The notes: a model not told the origin generated them from the letters alone. A DNA stretch of 64,000 nt from a filamentous cyanobacterium ESFC-1 (GCA_000380225.1 KB904821.1:4625388-4689387); one strand, 5' to 3'. Numbered from the stretch's first letter, positions 8,510 through 18,303 are shown. Made by a program: numbers and translations.

Positions 8510-8548
8510 GGTAGTTCACAGGGAAGAAGAACTCATCGAAAGTTCTGA
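7298..8548 (+). pseudogene. tnpB: TnpB (RNA-guided nuclease of IS605 family), frameshifted
   Basis: The N-terminal helix-turn-helix region MLRATRYRIYPTDEQRQ is open from 7298 but stops at 7472. The protein continues in another frame (LKKEYEWMKEPYSQCLQVV), shifts again near 7750 into YFASVLVDDGK and the RuvC-I motif GIDLG, and shifts a third time near 7855 into AITSDGSKFDNPRW, which stays open to 8548. The later catalytic parts are intact: CVEDLAV (RuvC-II Glu), the zinc finger CNVC/CYQCG, and HDRDINAAKN (RuvC-III Asp). Three frameshifts make it a pseudogene. The last part of the frame runs past the right-end hairpin and overlaps the end of the convergent oxidoreductase gene. Confidence 0.88.
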
Positions 8549-9988
8549 GCCTTCTTGGTTTTTCAACTCCTCCGTGGTGAACTCCTCATAATAAGAGCGC
8601 TCCGTGTTAACATTCCAGAGGTCGTGTTCTTCACCGAGTAAATTACGAGCGGCCAACAATCCTGTCAGCATGGAATGGTCTTGGTTGTTGTAGCGGTGCA
8701 TCCCGTTACGCCCCACGGTTTGCAAGTTCTCAAACGGTTCGAGGAACTCGCGAATCACCTCTAGGTGTTGGCGATAACTGCGGTCATACACCGGATAAGC
8801 CTTGGGTTGGCGAATCACCGTCCCATCTTGAACATCTGGAGGAGTCCCAAAGCCCAAGTTCACCATTTCTTGGGTTGCGAGGGCGATTAAATCTTCGTCT
8901 TTCATCGTCCAGATTTCATCCCCTTCGGTGCAAAAGTATTCCATCCCCAAGCAAGTTTTCCCTTTTTCGGGAACCATAGCCGGACTCCAGTTTTTGAAGT
9001 TTTGGATGCGGCCCACTTTGGCCTCTGGTGCGTGAATGTAAATCCAGTTATCGGGAAATAAATCGTCAATGTTCACAATCAAGGCAACAATGAGGAAAGC
9101 TCGGTAGGAGAGCGATCGCGCCGCTTGTAAAACCGATTCCGGGGGAGGCGGATCGAGACGAGACACTAACGCGGTAATGGGCATACTGCTAATGTAATGC
9201 TCGGCGACAATTTCTTCGGTGCTTCCCGCTTGTTCGACGGTAATTCCTGTAATTTGGTGATTCTCGCGGCTAATGCGAGTAACAGTCGCTTCTCGCCACA
9301 CCTCACTGCCTTTTTCGTTGATAATTTCCTCGAAGCGCTCCCACATCATCCCCGGCCCTAAAATCGGGTACTGAAAAGACTTAATTAAACTGGTGGTGGC
9401 TTTACTTTTGTTTTGGAACAAAGCACTCAAGACTGCCCGCTTCAGGGAAACGCCGCGAATACGCTGGATAGCCCATTCTGCTTGAATTTTATTACAAGGA
9501 ATCCCCCAGACTTTTTCGGTGTAGGTTTTGAAAAAGGTCAAGTACAGACGACGACCGAAGCAGTGAGTCACCCAATCTTCAAACGTCTCTACTTCAGGAC
9601 GACGAATGGCGGCTTTGGCTTTGGCGTTGAGGTAACTCATCAAAATCATAAAGCTGGTGAAAACCCCTAAATTGCCCAAGGTATTCAGTAACGACAAAGG
9701 ATAGTCGAAGAACTTGCCTTGATAGTAAATGCGAGACAAGCGGGGAACCTCGATAAACTCGTCTCCCAAGACTTCGTGCCATAATTCGTTCACCTCACCC
9801 ACCTTGGTAAAAAAGCGGTGACCGCCAATGTCGAAGCGATAACCCTTGTAGACTTCAGTACGAGCAATACCTCCTACCTTGTCGCCTTTTTCCAAAACTA
9901 GGGTTTGTTTGCCGTTTTTCGTCAGTTCGTAAGCAGCAGTCAGACCCGCCGGGCCGCCACCAACAATTGCAATTGGGTATTGTTTCAC
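8516..9988 (-). CDS. FAD/NAD(P)-binding oxidoreductase, amine-oxidase/UDP-galactopyranose mutase-like
   Basis: This 490-residue flavoprotein opens with the dinucleotide-binding motif IVGGGPAGLTAAYEL (residues 8-22), followed by the acidic LEKGDKVGGIARTE and FDIGGHRFF, the usual second part of the FAD site. The C-terminus has a further FAD-contact segment, TVGRNGMHRYNNQDHSM. This class includes protoporphyrinogen-oxidase-like and UDP-galactopyranose-mutase-like enzymes that often sit in polysaccharide loci, as here beside a glycosyltransferase cluster. The substrate is unknown; a role in sugar-nucleotide or lipid-linked sugar modification is inference. The 3' end abuts the TnpB element, so the last few residues (ELSMSSSSL) could be altered by that insertion. 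Confidence 0.8.
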   Translation of the reverse strand: MKQYPIAIVGGGPAGLTAAYELTKNGKQTLVLEKGDKVGGIARTEVYKGYRFDIGGHRFFTKVGEVNELWHEVLGDEFIEVPRLSRIYYQGKFFDYPLSLLNTLGNLGVFTSFMILMSYLNAKAKAAIRRPEVETFEDWVTHCFGRRLYLTFFKTYTEKVWGIPCNKIQAEWAIQRIRGVSLKRAVLSALFQNKSKATTSLIKSFQYPILGPGMMWERFEEIINEKGSEVWREATVTRISRENHQITGITVEQAGSTEEIVAEHYISSMPITALVSRLDPPPPESVLQAARSLSYRAFLIVALIVNIDDLFPDNWIYIHAPEAKVGRIQNFKNWSPAMVPEKGKTCLGMEYFCTEGDEIWTMKDEDLIALATQEMVNLGFGTPPDVQDGTVIRQPKAYPVYDRSYRQHLEVIREFLEPFENLQTVGRNGMHRYNNQDHSMLTGLLAARNLLGEEHDLWNVNTERSYYEEFTTEELKNQEGSELSMSSSSL

Positions 9989-10488
9989 AGTAAATTTTCC
10001 GCCGTTACTTAGAAATTGAATTTTTACTTGGGTGTAAGCCTTGCTGGTGCGATCGCGTCACCTTATTGATAAAGTTCGGGCTAGGATAATTGCCCCAAAC
10101 CAGCGCGATCGCCTGCTTTTACGAGTGTACAGCCTTTGACTCTAAACTCCTGTATTGTTACAGACACTTGCTGCGGTGAATTTACGGATTATAACCTTGC
10201 TGACCATCGTTTCTTCTCCATTTTTGAGTAATGACCTTCAAAGCCATTGCCAGAATATCTAACTGTATTTCTACGATTGTAGAAGTGTCAACCCGAAGAT
10301 GCAAAGGCTTTAATTAAGCTTTAAAAATAGAGTCTCTTTTGTAGAATTATCATAAATCTTGGAAAATTGGGGTTGTTATCCTTGAAATAATCGGTCATTG
10401 TTGAAATTGATTTCTGCCTGAAATGATCTGAAAAAACAATTTGTTCTTTTTGGGTATTTGTCAGGACAAGCATCGCCAAGAATCAACC
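9989..10488. other. 500-bp intergenic region, no gene seen
   Basis: This gap between divergent genes holds two HIP1-type sites and AT-rich DNA that must carry both promoters. I see no ORF with coding character, no strong hairpin and no RNA gene. Confidence 0.5.
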
Positions 10489-11610
10489 ATGAATACTGCT
10501 GACTCCCCCCTGATTTCCGTTATTATTCCGGCCTATAATGCTGCTACGTTTATCGAGCGGACTTTAATTTCTGTCCTGACTCAGACTTATCAAAACTTAG
10601 AAATAATCGTTGTTGATGACGGTTCTCAAGATGAAACTGTGGCCATTGTTCAACATTACGCTCAACAAGACGATCGCCTTCTCTTATTACAACAAGAAAA
10701 TGCCGGAGTTGCCGCCGCTCGTAACTTCGGTATTCGGGCTTCTAAAGGAGAATTTATTGCCCCGATTGATGCCGATGATATTTGGTATCCCGAAAATCTT
10801 GAAAAGCAAGTAAACTGCGCGATCGCGGGAGGTAAAAAAGTCGGTTTAGTGTACTCTTGGTCGGTAGATATCGATCAAAATGATGAAACGATAGGGGGCT
10901 TTCGCGCTTCGGATGTGGAGGGGGATGTTTACAAAACTTTAGTCTGTCACAACTTTTTAGGAAATGCCAGCGCCTCCTTGATTCGTCGTTCTTGTTTAAA
11001 CAAAGTGGGCTATTATGACAGCAATCTCAAAGCCCAAAATGCTCAAGGGTGCGAAGATTGGGATTTATATTTACGCATTGCTAATATTGCTGATTATGCC
11101 GTAGTTCCAGAATTTTTAGTGGGTTATCGCAAACTCCGCAACAGTATGTCTCGTAACTATGACACCATGAAGCGATCGCACGATCTCGTTATGGCTGCGG
11201 TGTCTGAATCTCGCCCCCATCTTCCGAACTTTTTATACAGTATTTCTCGCAGTAACCTGTACACTTATTTTGCCCACCAAAGCGCCAGTAGTGCTGATTG
11301 GGACAATACCCTATTTTGGGTGAAAAAAGCCGTCCAAGCACACGGATTATTATCCTTAATCCGCATCGGGACTTACCGCTTGCTCCTCAGCGCCTTTTTA
11401 GCAAGTTTCCGCTCCCCCAATCCCCCAATTTCAGAGGCGATCGCGCCAACCCAAAATTTGACCCTAAAACAAATTAAACAACAAAAAAGCAAGTTATTTT
11501 TGATGTTATTTGTCGGTAACATTTTCCATCAAACCATCGATCGCTTATCGGGATGGGCGATCGCGTCCCATCAAGCCAAGAAACTACGCTTGGCTAACCT
11601 TCTGAAATAA
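10489..11610 (+). CDS. Family 2 glycosyltransferase
   Basis: This 373-residue GT-A enzyme transfers a sugar from a nucleotide donor. The N-terminus PLISVIIPAYNAATFIERTL and VVDDGSQDET are the family's nucleotide-binding segment, and APIDADDIW contains the metal-binding DxD at about residue 90. The start is ATG 10489 rather than the upstream TTG at 10441, which adds a non-homologous leader. The C-terminal 100 residues have hydrophobic helices that may associate with the membrane. It begins a plus-strand series of glycan genes and is followed by an ABC exporter 114 bp downstream. Donor and acceptor are not predictable. Confidence 0.88.
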   Translation: MNTADSPLISVIIPAYNAATFIERTLISVLTQTYQNLEIIVVDDGSQDETVAIVQHYAQQDDRLLLLQQENAGVAAARNFGIRASKGEFIAPIDADDIWYPENLEKQVNCAIAGGKKVGLVYSWSVDIDQNDETIGGFRASDVEGDVYKTLVCHNFLGNASASLIRRSCLNKVGYYDSNLKAQNAQGCEDWDLYLRIANIADYAVVPEFLVGYRKLRNSMSRNYDTMKRSHDLVMAAVSESRPHLPNFLYSISRSNLYTYFAHQSASSADWDNTLFWVKKAVQAHGLLSLIRIGTYRLLLSAFLASFRSPNPPISEAIAPTQNLTLKQIKQQKSKLFLMLFVGNIFHQTIDRLSGWAIASHQAKKLRLANLLK

Positions 11611-11724
11611 AGCTGGAGAAGCCCCAGAAATACTGCCGATCTAGGAGTTGCTACGGCAGGATAGGCAACGTATAACTAGAATAAACGGGTGCAACTTCTA
11701 ACATTTGCTTAAAGGGGACTTTGG

Positions 11725-13542
11725 ATGAAATTAGCCCAAGCCATTAGAATATTACTTCCCCTACTGCGGCTTTATCCTTGGTCAATTCCTACCATTGTGA
11801 TTGTCGGGATTGTTGCGTCCTTTGCCGAAGGGATTGGAATTAGTTTATTTATTCCTTTTCTACAAAATTTAGACCCCGAAGCTTATCAAACCAGTAGCGA
11901 TAACCCTTTACTGGCAACGCTGAATAGTTTTTTGAGCTTTGTTCCTCGCGATCGCCGGATTTTTGTTTTACCCTTACTGATCTTTGCCAGTATTATCCTC
12001 AAGCACAGTTTGGCTTATGTTAATTTAGCCTTATTTGCGCGGTTGACCAACCAAATCGGTCATCACTTGCGATCGCGCATTTTTCGGCAACTGATGACCA
12101 TTAACTACAGCTACCTCGAAGCCCAAGACTCCGGCAAACTTCTCAATACATTATCCGGGGAAACTTGGCGAGTCACCGATGCGATTAGATTGCTGGTGAT
12201 GCTGTTTATTAGTGCTTCTACAGTTTTCGTTTTTACCTTGCTGCTGTTGTTGCTATCGTGGCGTTTAACTCTGCTGGTAGCAGTCATGATGAGCCTAATT
12301 GCCCTCAGCGTCCAGTTTCTCACGCGACAGTCTACTTCCCTCGGTCGTCAAGCCGTAGTCGCTAACGGGGAACTTTCGACGCGGATGTGCGAAGGATTAG
12401 CAGGAATGCGGACGATTCGGGCGTTTGGTCGGGAAGATTACGAACAAAACCGCTTTGATCGCGCCTCTCAAACCACCAGTCAAGTCTTTATGAAAGTAGA
12501 CTTGTTATCGGGCTTGGTGACTCCCCTGTATGAAATGCTGTCGGGGGCGTTGGTTTTGTGCATCTTAGTCGCCGTTTTAATCCGCGATCCCTCAGCCTTA
12601 CCCACTTTGCTCACGTTTCTGTTTATTTTGTATCGCTTGCAGCCTCAGATTCAACTCCTCGACAGCAACCGCATCAAACTCAAAACCCTCACCGGATCGA
12701 TCGCGGATGTAATGCTATTTCTCGATCCTACCGATAAGCCCTACACCCAATCGGGTTACGCTACTTTTAATGGCTTGCAAAAAGGCATTAATTTCGAGCA
12801 AGTCAGCTTTCGCTACACCCCCGAAGACCAACCCGCATTACAAGACATTGCCCTGATCATTCCCCAAGGTAAAACTACCGCCTTAGTCGGGCCATCGGGG
12901 GCAGGAAAATCGACTTTGATTAACTTAATTTGCCGCTTTTACGAACCCAGTCAAGGCAAGATTACCATCGACGATCGCCCCTTACCGGAATTGAATCTAG
13001 AAATGTGGCGATCGCGCATTGCTATTGTCAGTCAAGATATTTATATTTTTAGCGGTACGGTGCGAGATAATATCGCTTATGGTCGCCTCGAAGCCAGCGA
13101 AGCCGAGATTATCGCAGCAGCCCAACAAGCCAATGCTCACGACTTTATTCTGCAACTCCCTGAAGGGTACGATACCCCCGTGGGCGATCGCGGGATGCGC
13201 TTATCCGGCGGTCAACGGCAGCGTTTAGCCCTAGCCAGAGCCATTGTCCGCGATCCCGATATTTTAATCCTCGACGAAGCCACCAACGCCCTCGACACGA
13301 TTTCCGAGCATCTCATCCAAGAAGCGTTAGACCAATTTAGTCGCGCACCGCGAAGCGGATCCCTTCAGGGTCGTACTGTTATTGTCATCGCGCATCGTCT
13401 TTCTACCATCGAACAAGCGGATCAAATTGCGGTGTTACAACAAGGACGCATTGTAGAAGTAGGAAGCCTCAAACAACTCCTGGATAATAATGGTTTGTTT
13501 GCTCAACTTCATTATTTACAATATCGACAAGCGAATGAATGA
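11725..13542 (+). CDS. ABC exporter, fused membrane and ATPase domains (MsbA/lipid flippase-like)
   Basis: This 605-residue half-transporter has about six membrane helices in residues 15-310 and an ATPase domain from about 350. Walker A GPSGAGKST is near residue 389, the signature LSGGQRQRLALARA near 493, Walker B ILILDEAT follows, and the H-loop is in VIVIAHRLSTI. It must dimerise to work. Exporters of this type between glycosyltransferase genes usually flip lipid-linked sugars or glycolipids across the inner membrane, and that is the likeliest role here. A peptide or drug substrate cannot be excluded. No C39 peptidase domain is present. Confidence 0.9.
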   Translation: MKLAQAIRILLPLLRLYPWSIPTIVIVGIVASFAEGIGISLFIPFLQNLDPEAYQTSSDNPLLATLNSFLSFVPRDRRIFVLPLLIFASIILKHSLAYVNLALFARLTNQIGHHLRSRIFRQLMTINYSYLEAQDSGKLLNTLSGETWRVTDAIRLLVMLFISASTVFVFTLLLLLLSWRLTLLVAVMMSLIALSVQFLTRQSTSLGRQAVVANGELSTRMCEGLAGMRTIRAFGREDYEQNRFDRASQTTSQVFMKVDLLSGLVTPLYEMLSGALVLCILVAVLIRDPSALPTLLTFLFILYRLQPQIQLLDSNRIKLKTLTGSIADVMLFLDPTDKPYTQSGYATFNGLQKGINFEQVSFRYTPEDQPALQDIALIIPQGKTTALVGPSGAGKSTLINLICRFYEPSQGKITIDDRPLPELNLEMWRSRIAIVSQDIYIFSGTVRDNIAYGRLEASEAEIIAAAQQANAHDFILQLPEGYDTPVGDRGMRLSGGQRQRLALARAIVRDPDILILDEATNALDTISEHLIQEALDQFSRAPRSGSLQGRTVIVIAHRLSTIEQADQIAVLQQGRIVEVGSLKQLLDNNGLFAQLHYLQYRQANE

Positions 13543-13587
13543 TGAGTTATGAATTGAAAGCCACTCCAAAAGAAAGAAAAACTTATT

Positions 13588-13830
13588 ATGAATATATCAC
13601 CAGAACGACTTAAGCAATTACAAAATCTCCCCGACTCCGAGATTGATACGTCAGAAATTCCCGAACTTGATGATACATTTTGGCATAATGCTCGCAAAGT
13701 TGACGCGATCGCACAAGAAACTATTTCTTTGCCTTTAGATCGCGATGTTCTCAACTGGCTTCAGCAACAAACTCCCCAATATGAAACTCTAATTAATCAA
13801 GTTTTGCGGAATTATATGAATCAACATTAA
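13588..13830 (+). CDS. BrnA-like antitoxin, no toxin beside it
   Basis: An 80-residue protein with an acidic N-terminus (DSEIDTSEIPELDDTFW) and the C-terminal pattern ISLPLDRDVLNWLQQQTPQYETLINQVLRNYM, which matches the BrnA fold: one beta-strand and a ribbon-helix-helix that binds operator DNA. BrnA normally follows a BrnT toxin gene. None is present; the upstream gene is the ABC exporter. It may be an orphan antitoxin left after toxin loss or a recruited local repressor. Only 46 bp separate it from the exporter. Confidence 0.6.
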   Translation: MNISPERLKQLQNLPDSEIDTSEIPELDDTFWHNARKVDAIAQETISLPLDRDVLNWLQQQTPQYETLINQVLRNYMNQH

Positions 13831-13938
13831 ATTACGAATAAAGCCACGGTTATTAATGATTAATTAAGGAAACATTGGATCGTCAGAATAACCAATAACT
13901 TTAGATGAGGGCGTTTATCCCTTACTACTAATAAAAAA

Positions 13939-15210
13939 ATGTATCAACTCATTGAAATAGAAGTCACACAACCGCTACAGGCAATTAAAACCGAAGCAAA
14001 ACATACGGGAATTGGCCTCAAACTGCGGTGTTGCGATCGCCCTGTCGGATTAATTTTACGGGAAATGCCCCCCGAAACCACCTTAAGTAAAGAAGAATTA
14101 GCCGATATTATTCAAGCGGAAATTGGCACAAAAATCATTCAAGAAAAACTGCGAGATACCCTTTCTCCTGCTCTCGATCTCGATGCTTTTCCTTCCCTCA
14201 CGGTGGCGATTTGTACGAAAGACCGCCCGGAAAATGTCGAACGCTGCCTGAAATCTCTCATTCCTTTACAAATTCCCGATAATACGCCCCGATTTGAAAT
14301 CTTAATCGTGGATAATGCCCCCAGCGACGACCAAACCCAAGCCAAAGTCGCGCAATTTCCCTCGGTGCGTTATACTTGCGAACCAAAAGCCGGGCTAGAT
14401 TTTGCTCGCAATCACGCTTTAGCTGTTGCAACGGGGGAGTTTCTGGCGTTTCTCGATGATGATGTGGTGGTGGATCGCGGTTGGTATGATGGCTTACGCA
14501 CTGCTTGGGCAGAAAACCCCGATGCTGGAGGGTTTACGGGCTTGGTGATGCCTTACGAACTCGAAACCGCAGCGCAAATTTTGTTTGAGCGTCGGGGGGG
14601 ATTTGGACGGGGCTATGAGAAGATTCGCCACGGTCAGATCGCGCCAGGAAACCCCCTTTATCCTTGCGGGGCGGGGATTTTTGGGGCGGGATGTAATATG
14701 GCGTTTCGTCGCGCCTTGCTGCTCGAAATTGGGGGGTTTGACGACGCATTAGACACGGGGCGACCTTTGCCTGGGGGTGGTGATTTGGATATATTTTATC
14801 GGGTGGTGCGATCGGGTACGCCGTTTATCTACGAACCCCGCTATTTGGTGTATCACCAACACCGTCGCGATTTGGTGGGTTTGCAGCGTCAATATTGGAG
14901 TTGGGGTTTGGGGTTTATGGCCTTTGTGACGAAATCTTACGAGAGCGATCGCGATAATCAAGGCAAGTTTCGAGGGTTGGTGTGGTGGTGGTTTCGCGAT
15001 CAGGTGAAGCAATTAATTAAGAGTATTTTGGGTCAGCACAGTTTACCGCCAAAAATGATTTTAGCGGAGTTGTGGGGCGGGATTCAGGGATTATTGGGGG
15101 AATATGGGCGATCGCGTCGTCGAGTTGCTAAAATTCGAGCAACTACTCCCAATGATTCAGCCATTTCTGAAGCTAATCCGGCTTTAGTAAGCTCAAAACG
15201 CCATGAATAA
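13939..15210 (+). CDS. Family 2 glycosyltransferase with N-terminal extension
   Basis: This 423-residue protein carries about 90 residues before the GT-A domain. The domain starts at LTVAICTKDRPENVERCLKSL and has LIVDNAPSDD and the DxD motif FLAFLDDDVVVD. The extension is shared in outline with the gene at 16201, and both proteins have the segment CEPKxGLxxARN, so the two look like paralogues. The stop overlaps the next glycosyltransferase start by 8 bp, showing a translationally coupled group of three. The sugar specificity is unknown. Confidence 0.88.
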   Translation: MYQLIEIEVTQPLQAIKTEAKHTGIGLKLRCCDRPVGLILREMPPETTLSKEELADIIQAEIGTKIIQEKLRDTLSPALDLDAFPSLTVAICTKDRPENVERCLKSLIPLQIPDNTPRFEILIVDNAPSDDQTQAKVAQFPSVRYTCEPKAGLDFARNHALAVATGEFLAFLDDDVVVDRGWYDGLRTAWAENPDAGGFTGLVMPYELETAAQILFERRGGFGRGYEKIRHGQIAPGNPLYPCGAGIFGAGCNMAFRRALLLEIGGFDDALDTGRPLPGGGDLDIFYRVVRSGTPFIYEPRYLVYHQHRRDLVGLQRQYWSWGLGFMAFVTKSYESDRDNQGKFRGLVWWWFRDQVKQLIKSILGQHSLPPKMILAELWGGIQGLLGEYGRSRRRVAKIRATTPNDSAISEANPALVSSKRHE

Positions 15211-16207
15211 GCCTATTTCTCTCGATATTGCCATCTGTACTTATAATAACGCTGCTTTGCTCCATCGAGCCTTGGACGCGATCGCGCAGCAACAAGTCCA
15301 TTCTGAGATAAATTGGCGTGTTTTAATTATTAATAACAACTGTACGGATAACACCGTCAAAGTAATCGAAAAATACCGCCAATTCGGTAAATTTAAACTG
15401 GAAATGGTTGTAGAAACCACTCAAGGTTTAACTCCCGCTCGTTTGCGCGGTGTGAAGGAAGCACAAGGGGATTGGGTCGCTTTTATCGACGATGATTGCT
15501 TTCTGGAAGCCGATTGGGTTGAACAAGCAGCCCAATTTATCGCTCAACATCCCGATTGTGGCGCTTATGGCAGTCGCATCATTCTCGATTGGGAAGTTCC
15601 CCCTCCCCAATATGCCATGGACTGCGCTTATTCCTACGCTCAACAGGAACACGGAGACAGTCCCAAAACCCTGGGTTGTTTAGTCGGTGCAGGGATGGTG
15701 ATTCGCAAACAAGCGATAATGGATTGTGGTTGGTGCGATCGCACATTCTTAGCCGATCGCGTCGGCAAAAAGTTAGTATCGGGGGGTGATGTGGAAATGG
15801 CGTTGCGTCTCGCTGCGACTTCCGAGCTTTGGTATAACCCCGCTTGTCGCTTGCATCATTACATCCCAGAATATCGCCTCACCTTACCCTATCTCTACAA
15901 AATCAACTTTGGTTTAGGCAGTTGTAAGCTGTTTGGAGACTCGATGCTGTGGTCACAATCTTATCCGAGTTGGTTTCTGGCTTCTTGCGGTTATGGTATC
16001 CGCGACAGTATCAAAGCCCTGAAATACATTTTTTATAGCTTAAAAGACCGCAAACCTATCGCCAATGCCATTGTATTTAGTATTTTCACCTGTGGCTGGT
16101 GGCTGGGAATTTGGCGAATGCTGTGGCTGAATCCCCAACAGCGTCAAGCTTTAGTAGGTTGTGCTGTTCCCCAAACGTCCTTTGTTGCAACTATTTCTGA
16201 ATGCTGA
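15203..16207 (+). CDS. Family 2 glycosyltransferase
   Basis: A 334-residue GT-A enzyme. LDIAICTYNNAALLHRAL opens the fold, LIINNNCTDNT binds the nucleotide, and VAFIDDDCFLEADW holds the DxD. It lacks the N-terminal extension of its two neighbours. The C-terminal part has hydrophobic stretches (AIVFSIFTCGWWLGIW) that suggest membrane attachment. It overlaps both neighbours (8 bp upstream, 7 bp downstream), so the three are one operon and probably act in sequence on one glycan. Confidence 0.87.
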   Translation: MNKPISLDIAICTYNNAALLHRALDAIAQQQVHSEINWRVLIINNNCTDNTVKVIEKYRQFGKFKLEMVVETTQGLTPARLRGVKEAQGDWVAFIDDDCFLEADWVEQAAQFIAQHPDCGAYGSRIILDWEVPPPQYAMDCAYSYAQQEHGDSPKTLGCLVGAGMVIRKQAIMDCGWCDRTFLADRVGKKLVSGGDVEMALRLAATSELWYNPACRLHHYIPEYRLTLPYLYKINFGLGSCKLFGDSMLWSQSYPSWFLASCGYGIRDSIKALKYIFYSLKDRKPIANAIVFSIFTCGWWLGIWRMLWLNPQQRQALVGCAVPQTSFVATISEC

Positions 16208-17433
16208 TGAACATCCTACCTTGGAAAATTATTCACCTCGATCTCGCTACACCCTTGCCTTCCCTACAGCCAGAATCCGACTATGATGGTTATTATTTAG
16301 TCTTTTGGTGGCGAAATCTTCCGTTAGGGCGCTATGTCTTGCCCAAGGCACAGTTACCGCTTCCTCATACCGCCTTATATTCTTTAGCTTTACAGCAAAT
16401 TGCCCCAGGGATTCGCTTGCGGTTGGGGGACGATTGGGAAACTTTGATTAACGATCCTTCCGGGTTACAGCATTTAGAGAAATTATTAACCCCTCCAGAT
16501 ACTTTACCCACGGTATCGGTAATTTTGTGTACTCGCGATCGCCCCGAAGCCCTCAAAACCTGTTTGCGATCGCTCCAAAACTTATCCACTCCTCCCCATG
16601 AAATCATCGTAGTCGATAATGCCCCCCGCACCACTGCCACTCAAGAATTAGTCGCACAAATGCCGGAAATTAAGTATGTCTGCGAACCCAAACCCGGCTT
16701 AAGTATTGCTCGCAATACAGGAATTGAACACAGTAGCGGTGAAATAATCGCCTTTACCGATGATGATGTTACGGTTCATCCCGATTGGAGTCTGCGACTG
16801 GCTCAAAGCTTCCTCGATCCTAATGTTTTTGCGGTAACGGGTGTCGTCATTCCTTCGGAATTAGAAACCGAAGCTCAAGTTATTTTTGAAATTGGTCAAG
16901 GAGGCTTGAGTGGTGAATATCGTCCCCTTGTTTTTGACCGAGATTTCTTTGAAACTAATCAAGCCAAATCGGTTCCGGTATGGCAAATTGGAGCCGGGGC
17001 TAATATGGCATTTCGACGTAATATTTTTGATAAAATTGGTTATTTTGACAAACGCTTAGGAGCAGGGGCTTCAGGATGCAGTGAAGATTCAGAATTATGG
17101 TATAGAATCCTCGCGAATGGGTTATCTTGTCACCGCGAACCTACTGCTGTAGTTTACCATTGTCATCGGCAATACCGCGAAAATTTAGAGCGGCAAATGT
17201 ATCAATATATGCGCGGTCATATCTCCGCTTTATTTCTGCAATTCCTCAAATACAAACACTGGGGAAATTTACGCCGCGCCATCTTTTTATCCCTGCATTA
17301 TCTGGGTTTATTTGGGGGTAGAATTTTACGCGGAGAAGAACTCAAACACCAAACCATGATTCCAGAATTTTTGGGTTACTTAGCGGGCTTTGGTGTAGCG
17401 ATCAAATATTTACTTACTCCTTCTAATTCTTAA
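16201..17433 (+). CDS. Family 2 glycosyltransferase with N-terminal extension
   Basis: A 410-residue paralogue of the product at 13939. An N-terminal region of about 100 residues (with YDGYYLVFWWRNLPLGRY) precedes the GT-A domain, which has VSVILCTRDRPEALKTCLRSL, EIIVVDNAPR and the DxD motif IIAFTDDDVTVH. A start at the second Met (three codons in) is possible; the first lies in a 7-bp overlap with the upstream gene. A methyltransferase follows after 19 bp. Donor and acceptor are unknown. Confidence 0.87.
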   Translation: MLMNILPWKIIHLDLATPLPSLQPESDYDGYYLVFWWRNLPLGRYVLPKAQLPLPHTALYSLALQQIAPGIRLRLGDDWETLINDPSGLQHLEKLLTPPDTLPTVSVILCTRDRPEALKTCLRSLQNLSTPPHEIIVVDNAPRTTATQELVAQMPEIKYVCEPKPGLSIARNTGIEHSSGEIIAFTDDDVTVHPDWSLRLAQSFLDPNVFAVTGVVIPSELETEAQVIFEIGQGGLSGEYRPLVFDRDFFETNQAKSVPVWQIGAGANMAFRRNIFDKIGYFDKRLGAGASGCSEDSELWYRILANGLSCHREPTAVVYHCHRQYRENLERQMYQYMRGHISALFLQFLKYKHWGNLRRAIFLSLHYLGLFGGRILRGEELKHQTMIPEFLGYLAGFGVAIKYLLTPSNS

Positions 17434-17452
17434 CTTCTTTTCAGCAACTACG

Positions 17453-18199
17453 ATGAAAATCAATAAAGTTTCTCTCGGTCAATTTGTCGCCAAAAACCCC
17501 TTTGCTCATCCCCTAACCCAAGGCTTTTTCTATCGCGAAAAAATGCGAGCCATTCACCGTATTTCTCCAGAGGAAAAGTTAGAAAATATTTTAGAAGTGG
17601 GGGGAGGACGCAGTGGCTTAACGGCGATGCTATATCCCAATGCTAAAATTACGAATCTTGACTTCAACCCCGAATATGCCGAAGTTCCCTGCAATCAAAC
17701 CGAAAATGTAACTTTTGTTTGTGGAGATGCCACAAATTTACCTTTCCCTAATGAAAGCTTTGATGCGATTACGATGTTCGATGTTTTAGAACATATCCCC
17801 GATCATCAAAAAGCAGCCGCAGAAGCGTTACGAGTTTTGCGTCCGGGAGGCTATATTATGGTGAGTACTCCCAATGAAAATTGGCGTTTTCCTTATTACG
17901 ATTTTATGCGATCTTTTACCCCGAAAGATAGCGATGTCATGGCAGAATGGGGTCATGTTCGTCGGGGTTATACGCGCCAAGAAGTAGAAGATTTGATCGG
18001 GTTTCCTTGTCAAGTTTATGCAACATTTATTAACCCTGTGACGGTGCTTTGTCACGATGTTGCGTTTTCCCATCTTTCTCCCCTCAAACGTCAGCTTTTG
18101 TGTACGGCATTAAGCCCGATTACCTGGACGAGTTACGCTTTGCATAAACCGGAATCCAAAGGGACAGAAACCGCTTATCGTTGGCAGAAACTTGCGTAA
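17453..18199 (+). CDS. Class I SAM-dependent methyltransferase
   Basis: A 248-residue enzyme with the SAM-binding motif I ILEVGGGRSGLTAMLYP (about residues 45-61), the acidic motif NLDFNPEY, then FVCGDATNLPFPNESFDAIT and VLEHIPDHQKAAAEALRVLRPGGY, the classic order of the Methyltransf_11 group. It lies 19 bp after the glycosyltransferases and likely methylates the same glycan or its lipid carrier; that substrate assignment is inference from position. Confidence 0.85.
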   Translation: MKINKVSLGQFVAKNPFAHPLTQGFFYREKMRAIHRISPEEKLENILEVGGGRSGLTAMLYPNAKITNLDFNPEYAEVPCNQTENVTFVCGDATNLPFPNESFDAITMFDVLEHIPDHQKAAAEALRVLRPGGYIMVSTPNENWRFPYYDFMRSFTPKDSDVMAEWGHVRRGYTRQEVEDLIGFPCQVYATFINPVTVLCHDVAFSHLSPLKRQLLCTALSPITWTSYALHKPESKGTETAYRWQKLA

Positions 18200-18303
18200 A
18201 AGAAAAGCAGCTTTAGTATTTATCGCATTTTCAAACAAAGTTTAAGAGTTCGCATTTTGTTTAAAAATGTCATATCAAATCTGCAAAAACAAACACTGGC
18301 GCG

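Noticed and set aside
8084..8548. Independent 154-residue zinc-finger protein
   Set aside because: It is the C-terminal third of the frameshifted TnpB (RuvC-II/III and zinc finger) in continuous frame with the preceding part.
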